DNA of 64,000 bases from Cacajao melanocephalus (Eukaryota; Chordata; Mammalia; Primates; Pitheciidae), in NCBI GenBank assembly GCA_963573385.1, contig CAUYLG010051228.1, forward strand, positions 1 through 64,000, in the 5' to 3' direction. The translations under genes were made by a program, and so were the position numbers. This document shows, piece after piece, positions 12,797-29,379 of this stretch (its first letter is position 1; each line of letters opens with the position of its first letter). The notes under the pieces were generated by a model. It worked only from the letters and a program-made list of their open reading frames with translations. It did not search any database and was not told the DNA's origin.

Positions 12797-12905
12797 TTAT
12801 GCACACCTGTAATCCAAGCTATTTGGGAGCCTGATGCAAAAGGATCTCATGAGATCAGGAGTTTGAGACTAGCATCAGCAACACAAACCTATCTCAAAAA
12901 AATAA
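12797..12905 (+). mobile_element. Degenerate Alu monomer (FLAM/FRAM-like)
   Basis: CACACCTGTAATCCAAGCTA, TTTGGGAGCCTGATGC, then AGATCAGGAGTTTGAGACTA and a CTATCTCAAAAAAATAA tail. Only one arm is present and it is strongly diverged, consistent with a fossil Alu monomer or a badly truncated AluJ. Confidence 0.75.
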
Positions 12906-13845
12906 ACAATTATAACAAAATATTAGAATTATAAGTGGCCAAAAATAATTTAATTCAGCAGACTCTAAAGGTAAGAGGCAGTAAGTTTCTTCTTGAAAGT
13001 ATACTGTGGGTGTACTTAGCAGGCTGGTGTTTTGAGTAGGAAGATAATGATTTTTAATTGGCTCATGACTGCAGTTTCATCCTGAAAGGAGAGAAATGAA
13101 TTCAGAGCCAATATTAACAGGTGATAATTACATTATGAGTTCTGCATGCTTTATATCCCAGATTAAGGCAAGGTGAGGCCACCTAGGCCATTAACTATAA
13201 TAATTGGAGTCTGTAACCTCCCTAGGTAGCATTTTATAGCATATTAGCAATAGTTGGTAACTATTAAGTCAGAAAATAGTTTTCTTACTAAAACTTGTTT
13301 TATTTATTCAACTTTATACCTATACATTTAAATTTGCAAAATGATTTACATTATATGTCTCTTAAAAAAGGTAAATAAGAAATAAATGTGAAACATTTAT
13401 CTCCTAAAACCAGTTATCTTTGTTTTGAATCATTATTTGTTTTCTACATTTAACATGATTTTAAAACAATGTTCAAAATGAAGGCCCATGATTGGTTCTT
13501 TAATTTAAAGGAGCTGAGAATAAGACAAATTTAAACATGTAACTTTATTAAGCTGAAATTCCCAATTGAACTGTTTAAGTATTCTACTATAAAGATTTAA
13601 AAATATTAGGTGGTTATTTCACATCCATTGAAAGGGCAGTGCTATTAAGCATCCTGTAGAAATCATACCATAGTAACAAGAATCCTTGACAAAAGAGTTT
13701 TTTTGTTTTGATTTTTAGAACACTTAATAAACATTTGCATTTAGGATATTTTTAAACATCATCACCATCATTTTAACTTTAATGACATATGTTTACATTT
13801 GGGATTTTTGTTACACAATTACTATGGACTGAGAGGTCCATTTTT
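12906..13845. other. Unique AT-rich sequence
   Basis: No repeat or gene recognised. Confidence 0.5.
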
Positions 13846-13978
13846 GTTATGAATATAGTGACCATATAATTTACCACCCAAACTTCTGGGGAATAAAAGG
13901 GACTCTATTAAAAATAATTATGCCAGGATGGTGACATATATCCAGTACAAGCCAGGATGTAGTATGTCACCCTAGCAT
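13846..13978. mobile_element. Small DNA-transposon-like element, family not named
   Basis: The left edge TAGTGACCATATAATTTA and right edge GTAGTATGTCACCCTAG form imperfect inverted ends (TAG-GTGAC-ATA). The inner wording (GGGACTCTATTAAAAATAAT and repeated CCAGGATG) resembles a common non-autonomous mammalian DNA transposon that I recognise but cannot name securely. Orientation not assigned. Confidence 0.5.
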
Positions 13979-15064
13979 AAGAGTAGACTATTATAATATT
14001 AAAGTACAATTCCTGGGTTATTACACTCCCTAATCACATAAGCAAGTCATCTCTGGAGAAATGCTTTTAGAATCTGTTTGAGCTAACAGGAATGCAAATG
14101 TCTCTGCTAGACACTGTGAAATCTGGGTCTCCCTCAACTTCACTAGAAGTGTTTTCTATTGCTGTTGTTTTCACTTTGGAGTCTTCAGCACCAAGCAGAG
14201 TGCCTTCGGCACATCAAGATGAAACTAGCGAAATCGTGAACTACAGACCAGGTGAGGAGTGTGCTGGAGTTGTATAAAGCAGTGTATAAAGTGAGGGATC
14301 AGTGAGAGGAGGGACATTGAAATAAGAATAGTAGATATGGTCTTAGTCATAACAGATTCTAAAATTTTAATGTGGGAGAGACAGAGGAAGCACTTCTGGT
14401 CCAGTCAGTCTCTGTCCATGGCTAGCTACAAGCACAACAGTCACAGAGATGCCCCTCTAAATGGACATACAACCTATAATTAATTCATATCTATGTAGTT
14501 CTTACATATTTGAAACAGGTCTATAATCTTCACAGAAAAACAACAGCATGAGTAGGCTTAATTTTTCTCTTGTTAAATAATTTTCAAAGCAATGCCTCTA
14601 TTCTCCTAGAAAAAAAGAAGAGTAGCTTCACATTACCTTTAAATGTCCTCCTGTTGTATGCTTATCTATACTACAGTCCTTCACTGTACAGACCCCATGG
14701 CGCATGCACAATCTTTAAAATGGAGAATCCATGTAAGGAAGTTAAATGAGGGGAAAAAAATTCAAAATAGAATAAAGATAGCAAGGTTAAATTGAGTGCT
14801 GTTAACCCCCTGCTGGCACCAACTAACAGTGCAGAAGCAACAGCAGGAATCTAAAACAGAGGTCAGTGTTGGGAAATTTCAGCTCATGACAGTTATAAAT
14901 TAAATATACTGGCTAGTTTTTCTTCCACTGGTATCACTTTAAAGAATATTTTAAAAGTAACATCAAAAATGATGCTAGATATATATATCCAGTACAAATA
15001 GTAAACAAAATAGAATTTTTTTAAAAAATCCCAGTCTAGAGTACCAATTAGAAGTATGCTTTTA
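13979..15064. other. Unique sequence containing a donor for a templated insertion and an exon-like ORF
   Basis: 13990-14014 is the near-identical source (24 of 25 bases) of a block found in the Alu at 16151. 14071-14251 is an open stretch ending in a strong splice donor (CCAG|GTGAGG); see findings. Nothing else recognised. Confidence 0.45.
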
Positions 15065-15590
<526 letters not shown>

Positions 15591-15961
15591 TTCTCAATTA
15601 ACTTCGAATTCTATACATATTACTGTAACTGTTTTAAAATTACAGGCTTACTGAGTCTCCCTTCCACCTCAGCACCTATCCCTAGTATATTTCTAACAAA
15701 AAAGCTCTTCTGTTTTTCAGCTGTGTTCCCTCATCTTATATACCTGTTAAATTAAAGTAGCTCTTATTTCAAAAATGTCAATAATTAAATAACAATAAAA
15801 AATTAGCTTGGTAGAAAACTTGCTACTTTGAAAATATATTTAATTCAGAGAATATAAAGAACCAATCAGTGACACTGAGTGAAAAAAACATAAAGTATCC
15901 ACAATGCTGTAGGGTATGGGTATTTAATAACTCAGAAACACTGATTAAAAACATGTTCACA

Positions 15962-16300
15962 GGCTGGATTTGGTGGCTCACACCTACAATCTCAGCACTT
16001 TGGGAGGCTGAAGGTGGGAGGATTACCGGAGGTCTGGAGTTCAAGACCAGCCTGGGCAATACAGTAAGACTGCCATCTCTACAAAAAAATTTAAAAATTA
16101 GCCAGGTGTGGCAGCATGTACGTGTAGTCCTAGCTATTTGGGAAGCTGAGATTATAATATTAAGGTACAATTCCTAAGATCCTCCCATCTCATCTCAGAA
16201 AGCTGAGATGGGAGGATCACTTGAGCCCAGGTGGTTGAGGCTGTAGTGTGCCATGATTGTGTCACTGCATTTAAGCCTGGGAAACGGCGCAAAACCCAAG
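15962..16300 (+). mobile_element. AluJ-grade Alu broken by a templated 57-bp insertion
   Basis: Left arm from GGCTGGATTTGGTGGCTCAC, linker AAATTTAAAAATTAGCCAGG and start of right arm to GGGAAGCTGAG at 16150. Then comes a non-Alu block (16151-16207), after which the right arm resumes at AGATGGGAGGATCACTTGAG and ends near GGGAAACGGCGCAAAACCC. The insertion repeats the last bases (AAGCTGAG) on both sides. See findings. Confidence 0.9.
16151..16207. repeat. Templated insertion: copied segment plus inverted Alu segment
   Basis: 16151-16175 matches 13990-14014 at 24 of 25 positions, same orientation. 16178-16192 is the exact reverse complement of 16204-16218 (15 bp arms, 11-bp loop), so it is an inverted copy of the adjoining Alu. 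The block ends with a direct copy of AAGCTGAG already present at 16143-16150. Directly visible in the sequence. Confidence 0.9.
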
Positions 16301-18954
16301 TTCTATTAATTTTTTTAAAAATAAATTTTAAAAGGTGCGCAATTGGTTGTAGATTCTATTATGCATAAATATGCTAGTTACTCACACTCTACTACCCAAT
16401 CTTTCAAAATTTTTCAAATTTTATAAGCAACAGCCTCATTTTTCTTTTCTGCTTTTACTTCTACACTCTTCCCATTTTAGAAGAAAGCTACACTGAAGTC
16501 TACTTTCCATTTGCCTTTCATCTTTGTCCTGGGATCTTCCACTGAGGTGTCCATTGATGGCCTTCATCTACAGAACATAATGTATCCTCTCTTTTTCTAT
16601 TCATATGAATCCAGGAGATCTAGCTCTACCACTAGTGGAACGTATGATTTCCACCATCTCCATCCCAGGTCCTTAAATGTTAAAATACAACTCTCACAGT
16701 TCCTTGTTTTCTCACCATTTCACAGATAACATTCATCCATTCTTCTTTTCACATCATTCCTATAAAACTATACTAAAATTTATTTAGAAAGTTCTTAACA
16801 ATCATAAATCTGATTCTATATTTCCTATTTTATACAGAAAGGCTATATAACAACAGGGTACTCCCTCTTCCTAAATTTTCATTTCTATAATGGGGTTTAT
16901 TTTAATCTCAACAATGTTTCTTTAATTACCTAAAAATTAACATTACTATCTTTAATTAATCAATTTCAACATTTTATATTTTGACTCTAAGATGCTAGCT
17001 ACCTACTGAATTCACTCCAAACAGTTCTTCAGTAGAGTGCCACAGAAAAAGTTGAAAGTGATTCAAAACAACAAACTTAAAGACAGAAAGGAAAATCTAT
17101 GGTAGTAAAGTAACACAGAAGTGAGAAAAGACCAAAAGTTTAACAAAGAATGTCGACAGGATTAAAGGGGAAAAAAAAAATGAAAGAAGCAGGCTTCTTA
17201 GGGTCACTAAAAACAAAATTAAACAATGGTACAAAGATGGGGAAACAAACACGCAACAGAGCAGAAACATGTTCTGGTAACTGCATTGATACAGCTTTTG
17301 AGAAATATTCACAGCTCTAAGACAGCATGGAGAACCGACATTTTCCAATTCCCACGTGGGGATATTAGTATCTAAAGATGTAACAGATATAAATTATCTA
17401 AAGATTTCGAATGACTTTTTAAAAATTATATAAAATTTATCTAAAATTTCCTCTATAAAAACTTGTTTTAGGATTAGAGATACATATAAAATAAAAACTG
17501 CAAACACACTAGGCCAGAATTACAAAACATTAGGCTTTCAGTGCATAAAAAGATCACTGGATACAATCAAAATGAAGGTTCTATTTTCTGTATATGATTG
17601 CTGAAGTATGAGACTCATAGGACCTTAATGCCTACCTCTAACACAACACAAAAATTTGTTCAAACCAGAAAACCAAACATGATGGCTGGATGACTGGCTT
17701 CAATATGGCAATTCCCATATTCCTAAGAGCATATCCAAAGAGTATGCTTAATGCTTCAGCAGGTTTGGTAGTTCTGAAACATGCTGAGGAAAAAATAGCA
17801 ATAGAGCAAGTCCCTGGAAATGAGCTGTGCCAAAAATGTAACATGTATGTCAAATAATAACTTGCAAGAAACTGACAGCTTTAAGAATGCAATCCCATCA
17901 TTTTTCTTAGGAGAAAATACAAAAAATGGAAAGATCCAAAACCCAATGGCACATTATGGCTACACATGAGAAATGTATTATTAATTATGCCATTATTATT
18001 AATATGTATTATCACAATTAATGCATGCTAGAGGACAAATAGTAAAAAACTGACAGCAATAAAGCAGTAACTTCTGAAGTTTTATTGATCTCAGGAGTTA
18101 CTATTCAAGAAGGCCATTATTCCTGGGACCACAAAGCTCTGCGTGCCTAACAGGCTAATTCTGGACTCCTTTCTTATATACTATTTGATATTAAGGATAT
18201 TTTTATTTTAACAATACAAACAGCATCTCTGACTGAAGGCCATGATGAAAGCTACTCTTTGAATGAGAAATAAAACTTTCAAATAACTGAAAATTCACCA
18301 TAGGCTAAATCAAGATGAGTATCTGCAATTCCAGTTTCTGCAGCTACAGAAAACAGTAAAATATCTAAATTCCCTTCATTTCAATTTATTCATATACCAA
18401 AGATGCAACCTGATGTGTCAGAGCAATGGTTTACATAAAAATACACATTGTAAAGTAACTACAATTCCAATAGCAATCACTGGTTTCCATTAAGAAGTCA
18501 TTGGGAAATGGTGTACCATTCTCTCTTTGAAAATAACAAGCTATTAGAATTGCATGTACAATCAAGCCATTTTTAAAACATTACACTATATTTTATGACT
18601 TTTTTGTTGTGAAAATCCAATTTCATCAATCCCACATCTTCCATTCCATTTTGATTCAAATCTGTTGAAGCAGGAGTATTTGTGAGATACCTCTCAACAA
18701 CAAGCAGGAGGAAGAAATAATTTTTATAAGAATAATACCCATTGCATTATATGTAGAAATAACATAGAAATGTATTCCTACAACTGTGGGCTATTCCAAT
18801 TTTTATCAACTTTATATTACATGTACCAAAATATAATTAATTTATAAGAGAAAACCCTGAAGTAAATGCTTCTATACACCAAAGAAAGACATAATGTATT
18901 GGAAAAACACAAACTTGATAATTACAATGGCTTGTCTTTAACTCATAAAACACT
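16301..18954. other. Unique AT-rich sequence
   Basis: About 2.6 kb without recognised repeat, RNA gene or convincing exon. Short open frames near 16511-16729 (+), 17097-17348 (-) and 17638-17853 (-) have no recognisable domain. Confidence 0.5.
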
Positions 18955-19110
18955 CACTACCTCCACGAATTTCCTGAATTTCTTTATCCGTGAAGTCAGG
19001 TGATAACATCAATCTTTTGAGGTTGTGAGAAGGACTATTAAACTACCTAGTACAGCAACTGGCATAGAGTAGAAGCTTCACAAATGGCAGCTATTATCGC
19101 CATCACTGGA
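18955..19110 (-). mobile_element. MIR SINE
   Basis: Minus-strand MIR: TTTCTTTATCCGTGAAGTCA (CCTCATCTGTAAAATGGGG in consensus), GAGGTTGTGAGAAGGACTAT, then CTGGCATAGAGTAGAAGCTT and GGCAGCTATTATCG at the element's 5' end. Confidence 0.85.
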
Positions 19111-19439
19111 GGAGGCATCATTATCAATTTTGTCATTTTAAACTCTACCTGGTTTCTAAATTAGGATTATAATTTTTATGAAGTGAGAACTACAGATAAT
19201 ATAAATAATTAAGAGTAAATGACATGTTAAGTGTTAAAAATATTGATACATACTAGTTCCCAGTTTTAAATAAAATAGTACATAGGAAATCAAATGACAT
19301 TACAAAATGAAAATGCTAACTAAATGACCACTTACAAAATTAGTTGTAAGCCAAAGGTTGTTTCTATATTTAATACCAACATCTATGTATATATGCCTAT
19401 TCCGTGTATGGAAAAACAGAGTTCCTCTGCTGTCACACC

Positions 19440-20215
19440 ACATCAAAATTCAACACAGAAGATTTCTGTGACCAAACGTGTGAAGAGTTTCCCCTACACA
19501 CAAGCAAGCAATCAGTTCTGCAGTAGACATCATCTGGGTGTCCTCCAATTCAATTCTGACACTACCTACCTGGAGGTAGTTTCAGATCCTACAGGGTGAG
19601 GACTCAGTCCACAAGACTTCCCTCCCACCCCTGTCTCTGGACAACAGTCACAAGTCCGGGCCTCCAGAAGGTCTCACTATTGGCTTTCAGCTAGGGTTTC
19701 AGCAACCCAGTCTTTGGGTTTGATTAATTTGCTGGAACAAATCATAGAACTCAGAGAAACACTTAAGCTTCCTTGCACACAGTTACTGCAAAGGATATAG
19801 ACGAAGACATGCAAGGGCAAGGTATGAGGGGAAGGAGCACAGAGCTTCCACGCCTTCCCTGGGCACCCCACCCTCTATGTGATCAGTCATCACGCAGTTC
19901 TCTAAACCCTTCCTTTTGAGTTATTATGGAGGTTTCATAACATAAGCATGATTGATTTAACCACTGGCCACTGGTGATCAAATTAACTTTCAGCACAGAG
20001 GTTGGTGTGACTTTCAGCCCCACCCCCTCTAATCCTGCCTTGGTCTTTCCAGTGACCAGCCCCCAACATGAAGCCACCTAGGTGCTGCCAGCCATCAGTC
20101 AACTCATAAGCAAACAAAAAGACATCACTTCAGAATTTCTAAGGTTTTCAGGAGTTGTATGCCAATAAATTGGATTACAGACCAAATATACATTTCACAA
20201 TATCACAGCCATTGT
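19440..20215 (+). mobile_element. ERV-type LTR (MER21/ERVL-like), family tentative
   Basis: An LTR-like block in plus orientation with GGGTGTCCTCCAATTCAATT, CTACCTGGAGGTAGTTTCAG, a mid-LTR TTTGATTAATTTGCTGGAAC, and near the 3' end AAGGTTTTCAGGAGTTGTAT followed by CCAAATATACATTTCACAAT. This matches my memory of ERV1/ERVL LTRs of the MER21 kind, but the exact family needs a library search. No internal retroviral sequence adjoins it. Edges are approximate. Confidence 0.6.
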
Positions 20216-20642
20216 ATCATAAAGATTGGTTTGTCAACAAACACAGGGCAAATTAATTCAATTTTAGAGTGAAACTGAAAATCACTTAAAAGATTTCATG
20301 AAATCAATTAAAGAGATGATGGCGAACTCCAGGATCACATTCAAAGCCCCTGATGAGAAAATCGAAAAGCGTAATGACAAGATAAATTCTTCAGAATGAC
20401 TTGTCTGCCAAGGACTAAGAGAGGTCCTTAGAAAAACTGACAGAAGCAATTCACTGTTTTTTGTAAAACTTATGTGCTACTGTACATACAAAAAATACCA
20501 ATGAACACTAATTTTAATTGTTCTTCTATAATTAGAACAGTTTCTGTTATCATACAAATTTTCTTAATTGAACTAAAATGAACTTATATGTCTAAGTTTT
20601 AATATAATTTTTCACAATTTACTCTAAATGTCTGAACCCAAG
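20216..20642. other. Unique sequence before L1
   Basis: No repeat recognised. It contains a 26-codon ATG frame (20319-20399), too short to support as a gene. Its right edge (20633-20642, TGAACCCAAG) is the probable target-site duplicate of the following L1. Confidence 0.45.
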
Positions 20643-20949
20643 TTTTTTTTTTTCTTTCTTTTTTAACTTGTATTTTAGGTTCTGAGGTACATGCACAGGT
20701 CTGTTATACAGGTAAACTGCATGTCACAGGGGTTTGGTATATAGATTATTTTGTCACCCAGGTAATAAGCATAGTACCTAGTAGGCAATTTTCCAATCTC
20801 CTCCCTCCTCCCACCCTCCACCTTAGGAGGCCCTGGTGTCTGTTGTACCCTATTTGTGTGCATGTATACTCTTTGTTTACCTCTGACTTATAGGCAAGAA
20901 CATGAGGTATCATGGCTTTCAGCTTCATCAATGTTGCTGCAAAGGGAAT

Positions 20950-24008
<3,059 letters not shown>

Positions 24009-24410
24009 CATCATGTTGTTAGATGGTTATTATGCAGACTTGATTGTGTTGCTGCTTTATAACATCACTGGTCTACATTCTCAAATGTGTTTTTGTGATA
24101 GCTGGTAATACAGTCTTTCCTTTCTATATATAGTATTTCCTTCAATACATCTTGTAAGGCAAGTCTGGTGGTAACAAATACCCTTAGCATTTGCTTGTCT
24201 AAAAAGGATCTTATTTCTCCTTCATTTATGAAGGTTAGTTTGGCCAGATATGATATTCTTGGTTGGAATTTTTCTTTAAGAATGCTGAATCTAGACCCCA
24301 ATAGAGACTGGCTTGTTGGGCTTCTGCGGAAAGGTTCGCTGTTAGCCTAATGGGGTTCCCTTTATAGGTGACCTACCCCTTCTCTCTAGCCACTTTTAAC
24401 AAGCAACAGT

Positions 24411-24770
24411 AGGCTGCACCCTCTGGCTGAGTTCTCACAGATGTGGGACTGTATGCCAGAAATTCTAGCAGGTAACTAAAACTTCCTGGTTACCTGTGAC
24501 AGGGTTGGGGTGAGATCACTCTCCCTGCTGTCCAAGTGTTTCCCAGAACAAAGGGAGGCTGCACCCTCTAGGTAAGTTCACACAGAAGCTGGACTGCTAA
24601 GCCAGAAACTCTAGCAGGTGTTGCCTGCCTGCCTGTGGCAGGGGTGGGTAGGGCTGGCCACCCTGACATCTGGGTGCTTCCTGGGACAACAGGAAGCCAG
24701 GCCCTCTTCCTGAGTTCAGACAGGAGGAAGACCCCTAGGCCAGAAGTTAGCACCAAGCCCAATCCAGCAG
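24411..24770 (-). repeat. Tandem units in L1 5' UTR, about 140 bp
   Basis: The phrase GGCTGCACCCTCT is followed by TGAGTTC-CACAGA and GCCAGAAATTCTAGCAGGT at 24411-24554, then again at 24555-24690, with a third decayed unit from 24691 (GCCAGGCCCTCTTCCTGAGT). Tandem units are known in 5' UTRs of older L1 groups. Confidence 0.8.
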
Positions 24771-25403
24771 CGATCGGGGGAGAAGAGGAGGAGTGGTGCA
24801 ATCTTACTGCTTCCAGGTCCCATGACTGAGGCTTCTATGGCTCCAGTGTTCGTCTGCTCCAGGGCCCAAGTCTCAGGGTGGTCTCCTTGGACTCAAGAGT
24901 TGCCCCCACACAAAATGGTGGCTCTCTGCCTCAGTCTAGAAGTGCAATGGGGATGTGCTCCTCCAGGGAGCTCACACTCACTCATTCACTCTTTCCCATG
25001 ATTGAGAGGTTCTCCTGGCTCCTCGCTGAGCCCAGACAGGCTGATTCCCTTCTTTGTTTCTTTCTGCTTTCTGTGTCTCCTTGCTGCCTTGATAGATCCC
25101 AATGTGGTTTATCAGATGATGGGCCTACATGGTCAGTGTTAACTAGCCCTTCTATTTTATTTCCATGAGAGTGGTGCCCATTAGGTGCTACTAGTTCTCC
25201 ATTTTGGCCCCTTCTCCTTGAATCCAATTTAAAGTAAATTCACTTTAAGGAACTTTTTCACTAAATTATTTTCAGATATGTAAACACTAGTTATGAGATT
25301 AAGTTTGTATAGAATTAAAACTTTTAAATTACGTAAGGTTATACAGATAGTGCTCTTATACTATACTCAACATTCAAATACATGATTTTCTACCTTGAAT
25401 TTT

Positions 25404-26407
25404 ATTGTATTTATTATTTTTATTTGAACAGTTTTTGGGTGCAGGTAGTTTTTGGTTACATGGTTAAGTTCTTCAGTGTTGATCTCTGAGATTTTAATGC
25501 ATTCACCACCTGAGAAATGTACACTATACCCAATATGTAGTCTTTCATCCCTCACCCCACTCCCAACCTTCCCAAGTCCCCATAGTCTGTATCAGTCTTA
25601 TGCCTTTGCATCCTCATAGCTTAGCTCCCACTTATGAGAACATAGGATATTTGGTTTTCCATTTCTAAATTACTTCACTTAGAATAATGTCCGCCAGTTC
25701 CATCCAAGTTGCTGCAAAGGAAATACTTCATTCCTTTTAATGGGCGAGTAGTATTCCATGGTATCTATATACCACATTTTCTTTATCTACTTGTTGGTCA
25801 GTGGCCACTTAGTGTGGTTCCATATCTTTGCAATTATAAACTGTGCTACTATAAACATGTGTGTGTATGTTGTCTTTTTCACATAATGACTTCTTTTCCT
25901 TTCGAAGATACCCAGTAGTGGAACTGCTGGATCAAACAGTAGTTCTACTTTTAGTTCTTTAAGGAATCTCCATACTGTTTTCCATAGTGGTTGTACTAGT
26001 TTACATTCTCACAAGCAGTATAAAAGCATTCATTTTTCACCACATCCATGCCAACATCTATTTTTTTTTTAATTATGGCCATTCTTATAAGAGTAAGGTG
26101 GTATCACACTGTGGTTTTTATTTGCATTTCCCTGATAATTAGGAATGTTGGGCATTTTTTCATATGTTTGTGGGCTGTTTGTATATCTTCTTTTGAGAAA
26201 TATGTATTCATGTCCTTTGCCCACTTTTTGATGGTATTTTTTTTTTCTTGCTGGTTTGTTTGAGTTCCTTGTAGATTCTGGATGTTAGTCTTTTATCAGA
26301 TGCATAGTTCGTAAATATTTTCTCTCACTCTGTGGGCTGTTTACTTTGCTGATTATTTCTTTTGCTGTGCAGAAGCTTTTTAGTTTAATTAGGTAACATT
26401 TATTTAG
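25404..26407 (-). mobile_element. 5'-truncated L1 (L1MA/L1PA17-like), 3' UTR plus end of ORF2
   Basis: Minus-strand L1 with 3' UTR wording TTTTTGGTTACATGGTTAAG and ATGTAGTCTTTCATCCCTCA, then the ORF2 3' end (GCTGCAAAGGAAATACTTCA, TGTCCTTTGCCCACTTTTTG, TTGCTGTGCAGAAGCTTTTT). It stops at about 26407, about 1 kb long. It lies about 185 bp from the previous L1 in the same orientation, and its sequence is a different subfamily, so it is a separate insertion. Confidence 0.93.
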
Positions 26408-26744
26408 AAATTATGAAGAAATTCTTCTGAGCAGTTCAAAATGCTTCATACTAAATTACAAAAGTGGCTCATCTTCTGTTCTCTAACAAAGGCTACCTTC
26501 CATTCAAAACAGGCTAAAATCCCAGAGGAATGACGATAAATGCCAAACTGCTAATCTTTCAAAAATATAGTTGCACCTCATTTATCTGACACCACTGGAA
26601 AATTCACCATGAACCTGAAGCTAGTCCTGATAGGTCCCCCTCATACACCTTAGGAAGATTTTATTATTCTTTCTTCCTCTACGCTCTCCAGAAATATTTT
26701 CAACACTACCATTAAAATACTACATCATATTCTAATTATTCTCT
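26408..26744. other. Unique AT-rich sequence
   Basis: Nothing recognised. Confidence 0.5.
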
Positions 26745-26865
26745 TATGTCTATTTGAACAATTACATAGCAAGCTCTTTGAGGATAAAGAACATGTTTCA
26801 TTCATCTTTGTATCCACAGCATTCAGTACTGGTCTGGCACACAGCAGAAGTACAATTAATCTTTG
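26745..26865 (+). mobile_element. L2 LINE 3' terminus
   Basis: AGCAAGCTCTTTGAGGATAA, TCATCTTTGTATCCACAGCA, then CTGGCACACAGCAGAAGT match the L2 3' end in order. Confidence 0.85.
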
Positions 26866-27762
26866 TTGTTCAAAGGAAGGAAGGTAACAGCAAGAAAGAA
26901 CTCGCTTTTTAACACTGACTTTTTTAAAACAAATTTTTCCAAGTTACAGCATTCACTTCTTTTTGTTACTGTACAGAACAAACATGCTAAACTTCTCTGA
27001 ATGACTAGGAGAATACTCTGGAACATCAAAAGTATCACTCTGTGCTATAATGATGATGTCTTATAGTAATATTCAAATACTTAGGTTGTCCTTTATAAAA
27101 ATTCATCTATTATGAGGCCTTTTCAGTTGGGGGTACTATTTCTGATCTGAAAGAAGAACTGAAGACTGCTAAGGCAAACTAAACCAGCAGGTGAAACCAC
27201 TATCCTTAACACTAAAGAGAGTCCTAGACCATTCCTGTGGCATCATGAGAGGACTGGCTTTATGGTGGCAGCTCAGAGCTTTTCTCCATATCCCTAACAA
27301 TTCAGGGATGTGATCTTACAGTCAGAGTTTAGAAAGCTAATTCATATTTCATTCCATTATCTATGCTTCATGAATCTCCTCCGAGTACAGTGGAAATCCA
27401 AAGTTTCAATGTCGTCAAGGTACAAGTATAATTTCTTAAGTAATAAAATTATTAATTACATAAAAAATAAAAACACCTAGGTGCTCAGCTAAGAATTACA
27501 TGAAGGTAAGGACATATTATTCAAAATATCCAGAGAAAGGCAAAAAAAGAAAAGTTACACATCTTAAGTTGGTTTCTAAATGTGCTACAAATGTTTACTT
27601 TGTAGATCAAAGTCCATTTCAAATATGCTACCATTAAAGCTGTTTCCAAAATCTGTAAATATCAGTTATACAGATGATGAAAAAGTTAATCACAAGCAAC
27701 TTTTCATTTAATTCCAACAGAAGGAACAAGGAGATAGTCTTTTGTTTAGAAAAGAAATTTGT
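26866..27762. other. Unique AT-rich sequence
   Basis: No repeat or gene recognised. Confidence 0.5.
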
Positions 27763-28489
<727 letters not shown>

Positions 28490-28680
28490 GTATAATAAAA
28501 AGAACATATACGCAGATTAAAATTTTGCTTCTAACACTTTGTAACTAGGAACGCTTGGTCAATTTACTGGATATATGTGAATCTTAACTCTGACAAGGTT
28601 ATAATAGGACTAAAGGAGATATTATACATAATAAATAGGTAACAATGCCTTGACATAAGCAAGCACACAACAAGCCATGT
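28490..28680 (-). mobile_element. MIR SINE (decayed)
   Basis: Minus-strand MIR wording: TTTGTAACTAGGAACGCTTG, GTGAATCTTAACTCTGACAA, GGACTAAAGGAGATATTATA and TAACAATGCCTTGACATAAG follow the consensus order. Confidence 0.65.
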
Positions 28681-29379
28681 TAGTTCATGTCACAATGGCA
28701 CATTAACTTAAAGCATATAATGAGCTATTTTGCTTTCCATAGCAATAAATATTTAGATATTTAAATACCTAACTTCGGTTCTCTTCTGTTATTCTTACAG
28801 CTACTTTTTAAATAAAAGAGGTATAAGCAAAATAAAAAGCATGATTGTTTTAATCATATAATTTAATAAATTACTTTGTAATTTATAGCTGTAGAGCAAG
28901 TATATTAATTTGATTCTCACGGATTTTTTTTTAATCCTAAAGTAAAAGTCTCAACTATCAGCTCGGTTTTTTGCAAAGGTCCTCACTGATATTTGATGGG
29001 GAGCTGCTAGAAACTAATTTCCACCACTTCCTTTAAAGAGGTTATATAGAACATTTTATTGTGACAAACATATTAAATATTCCTAGACTAATTTGATTGG
29101 CAGGGCTTGATGAACCTTTAAGCATCATTGTGAACCATCACCATTGGTTCTGTGAACCATCATACACAAAATCATTTTTCTAAAATCTAAGTTCAGTATG
29201 TTTATTTTTGCTCTGTTGAAATGAAAGCTCTCAATCAGTAGTTGCTGATTAAGAGCTCTCATTCAACATAGCTAATTCAAAACCCTAACAGAAAAACAAA
29301 GGGCTACCAGAGTACATATAAATATTTTCTCAAGTAGTCCTGCCGTCAGTTTTCTTCCTCTTTTTGAGATAGATTTCTA
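28681..29379. other. Unique AT-rich sequence with a hairpin
   Basis: No repeat family recognised. It holds the hairpin at 29216-29266 described separately. Confidence 0.5.
29216..29266. repeat. Imperfect inverted repeat (about 22-bp stem, 6-base loop)
   Basis: Left arm 29216-29238 (…AAGCTCTCAATCAG), loop TAGTTG, right arm 29245-29266 (CTGATTAAGAGCTCTC…). The inner 13 bp pair with one mismatch and the outer part with a few. Function unknown. Confidence 0.8.

Noticed and set aside
20319..20399. Short ATG frame of about 26 codons (begins MANSRITFKAPDEKIEK)
   Set aside because: It looks protein-like but is too short, lacks splice or promoter evidence, and no family is recognised.
24568..25227. 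Overlapping frames of 64-96 codons on both strands
   Set aside because: They lie in the L1 5' UTR with its tandem units, not in a gene.
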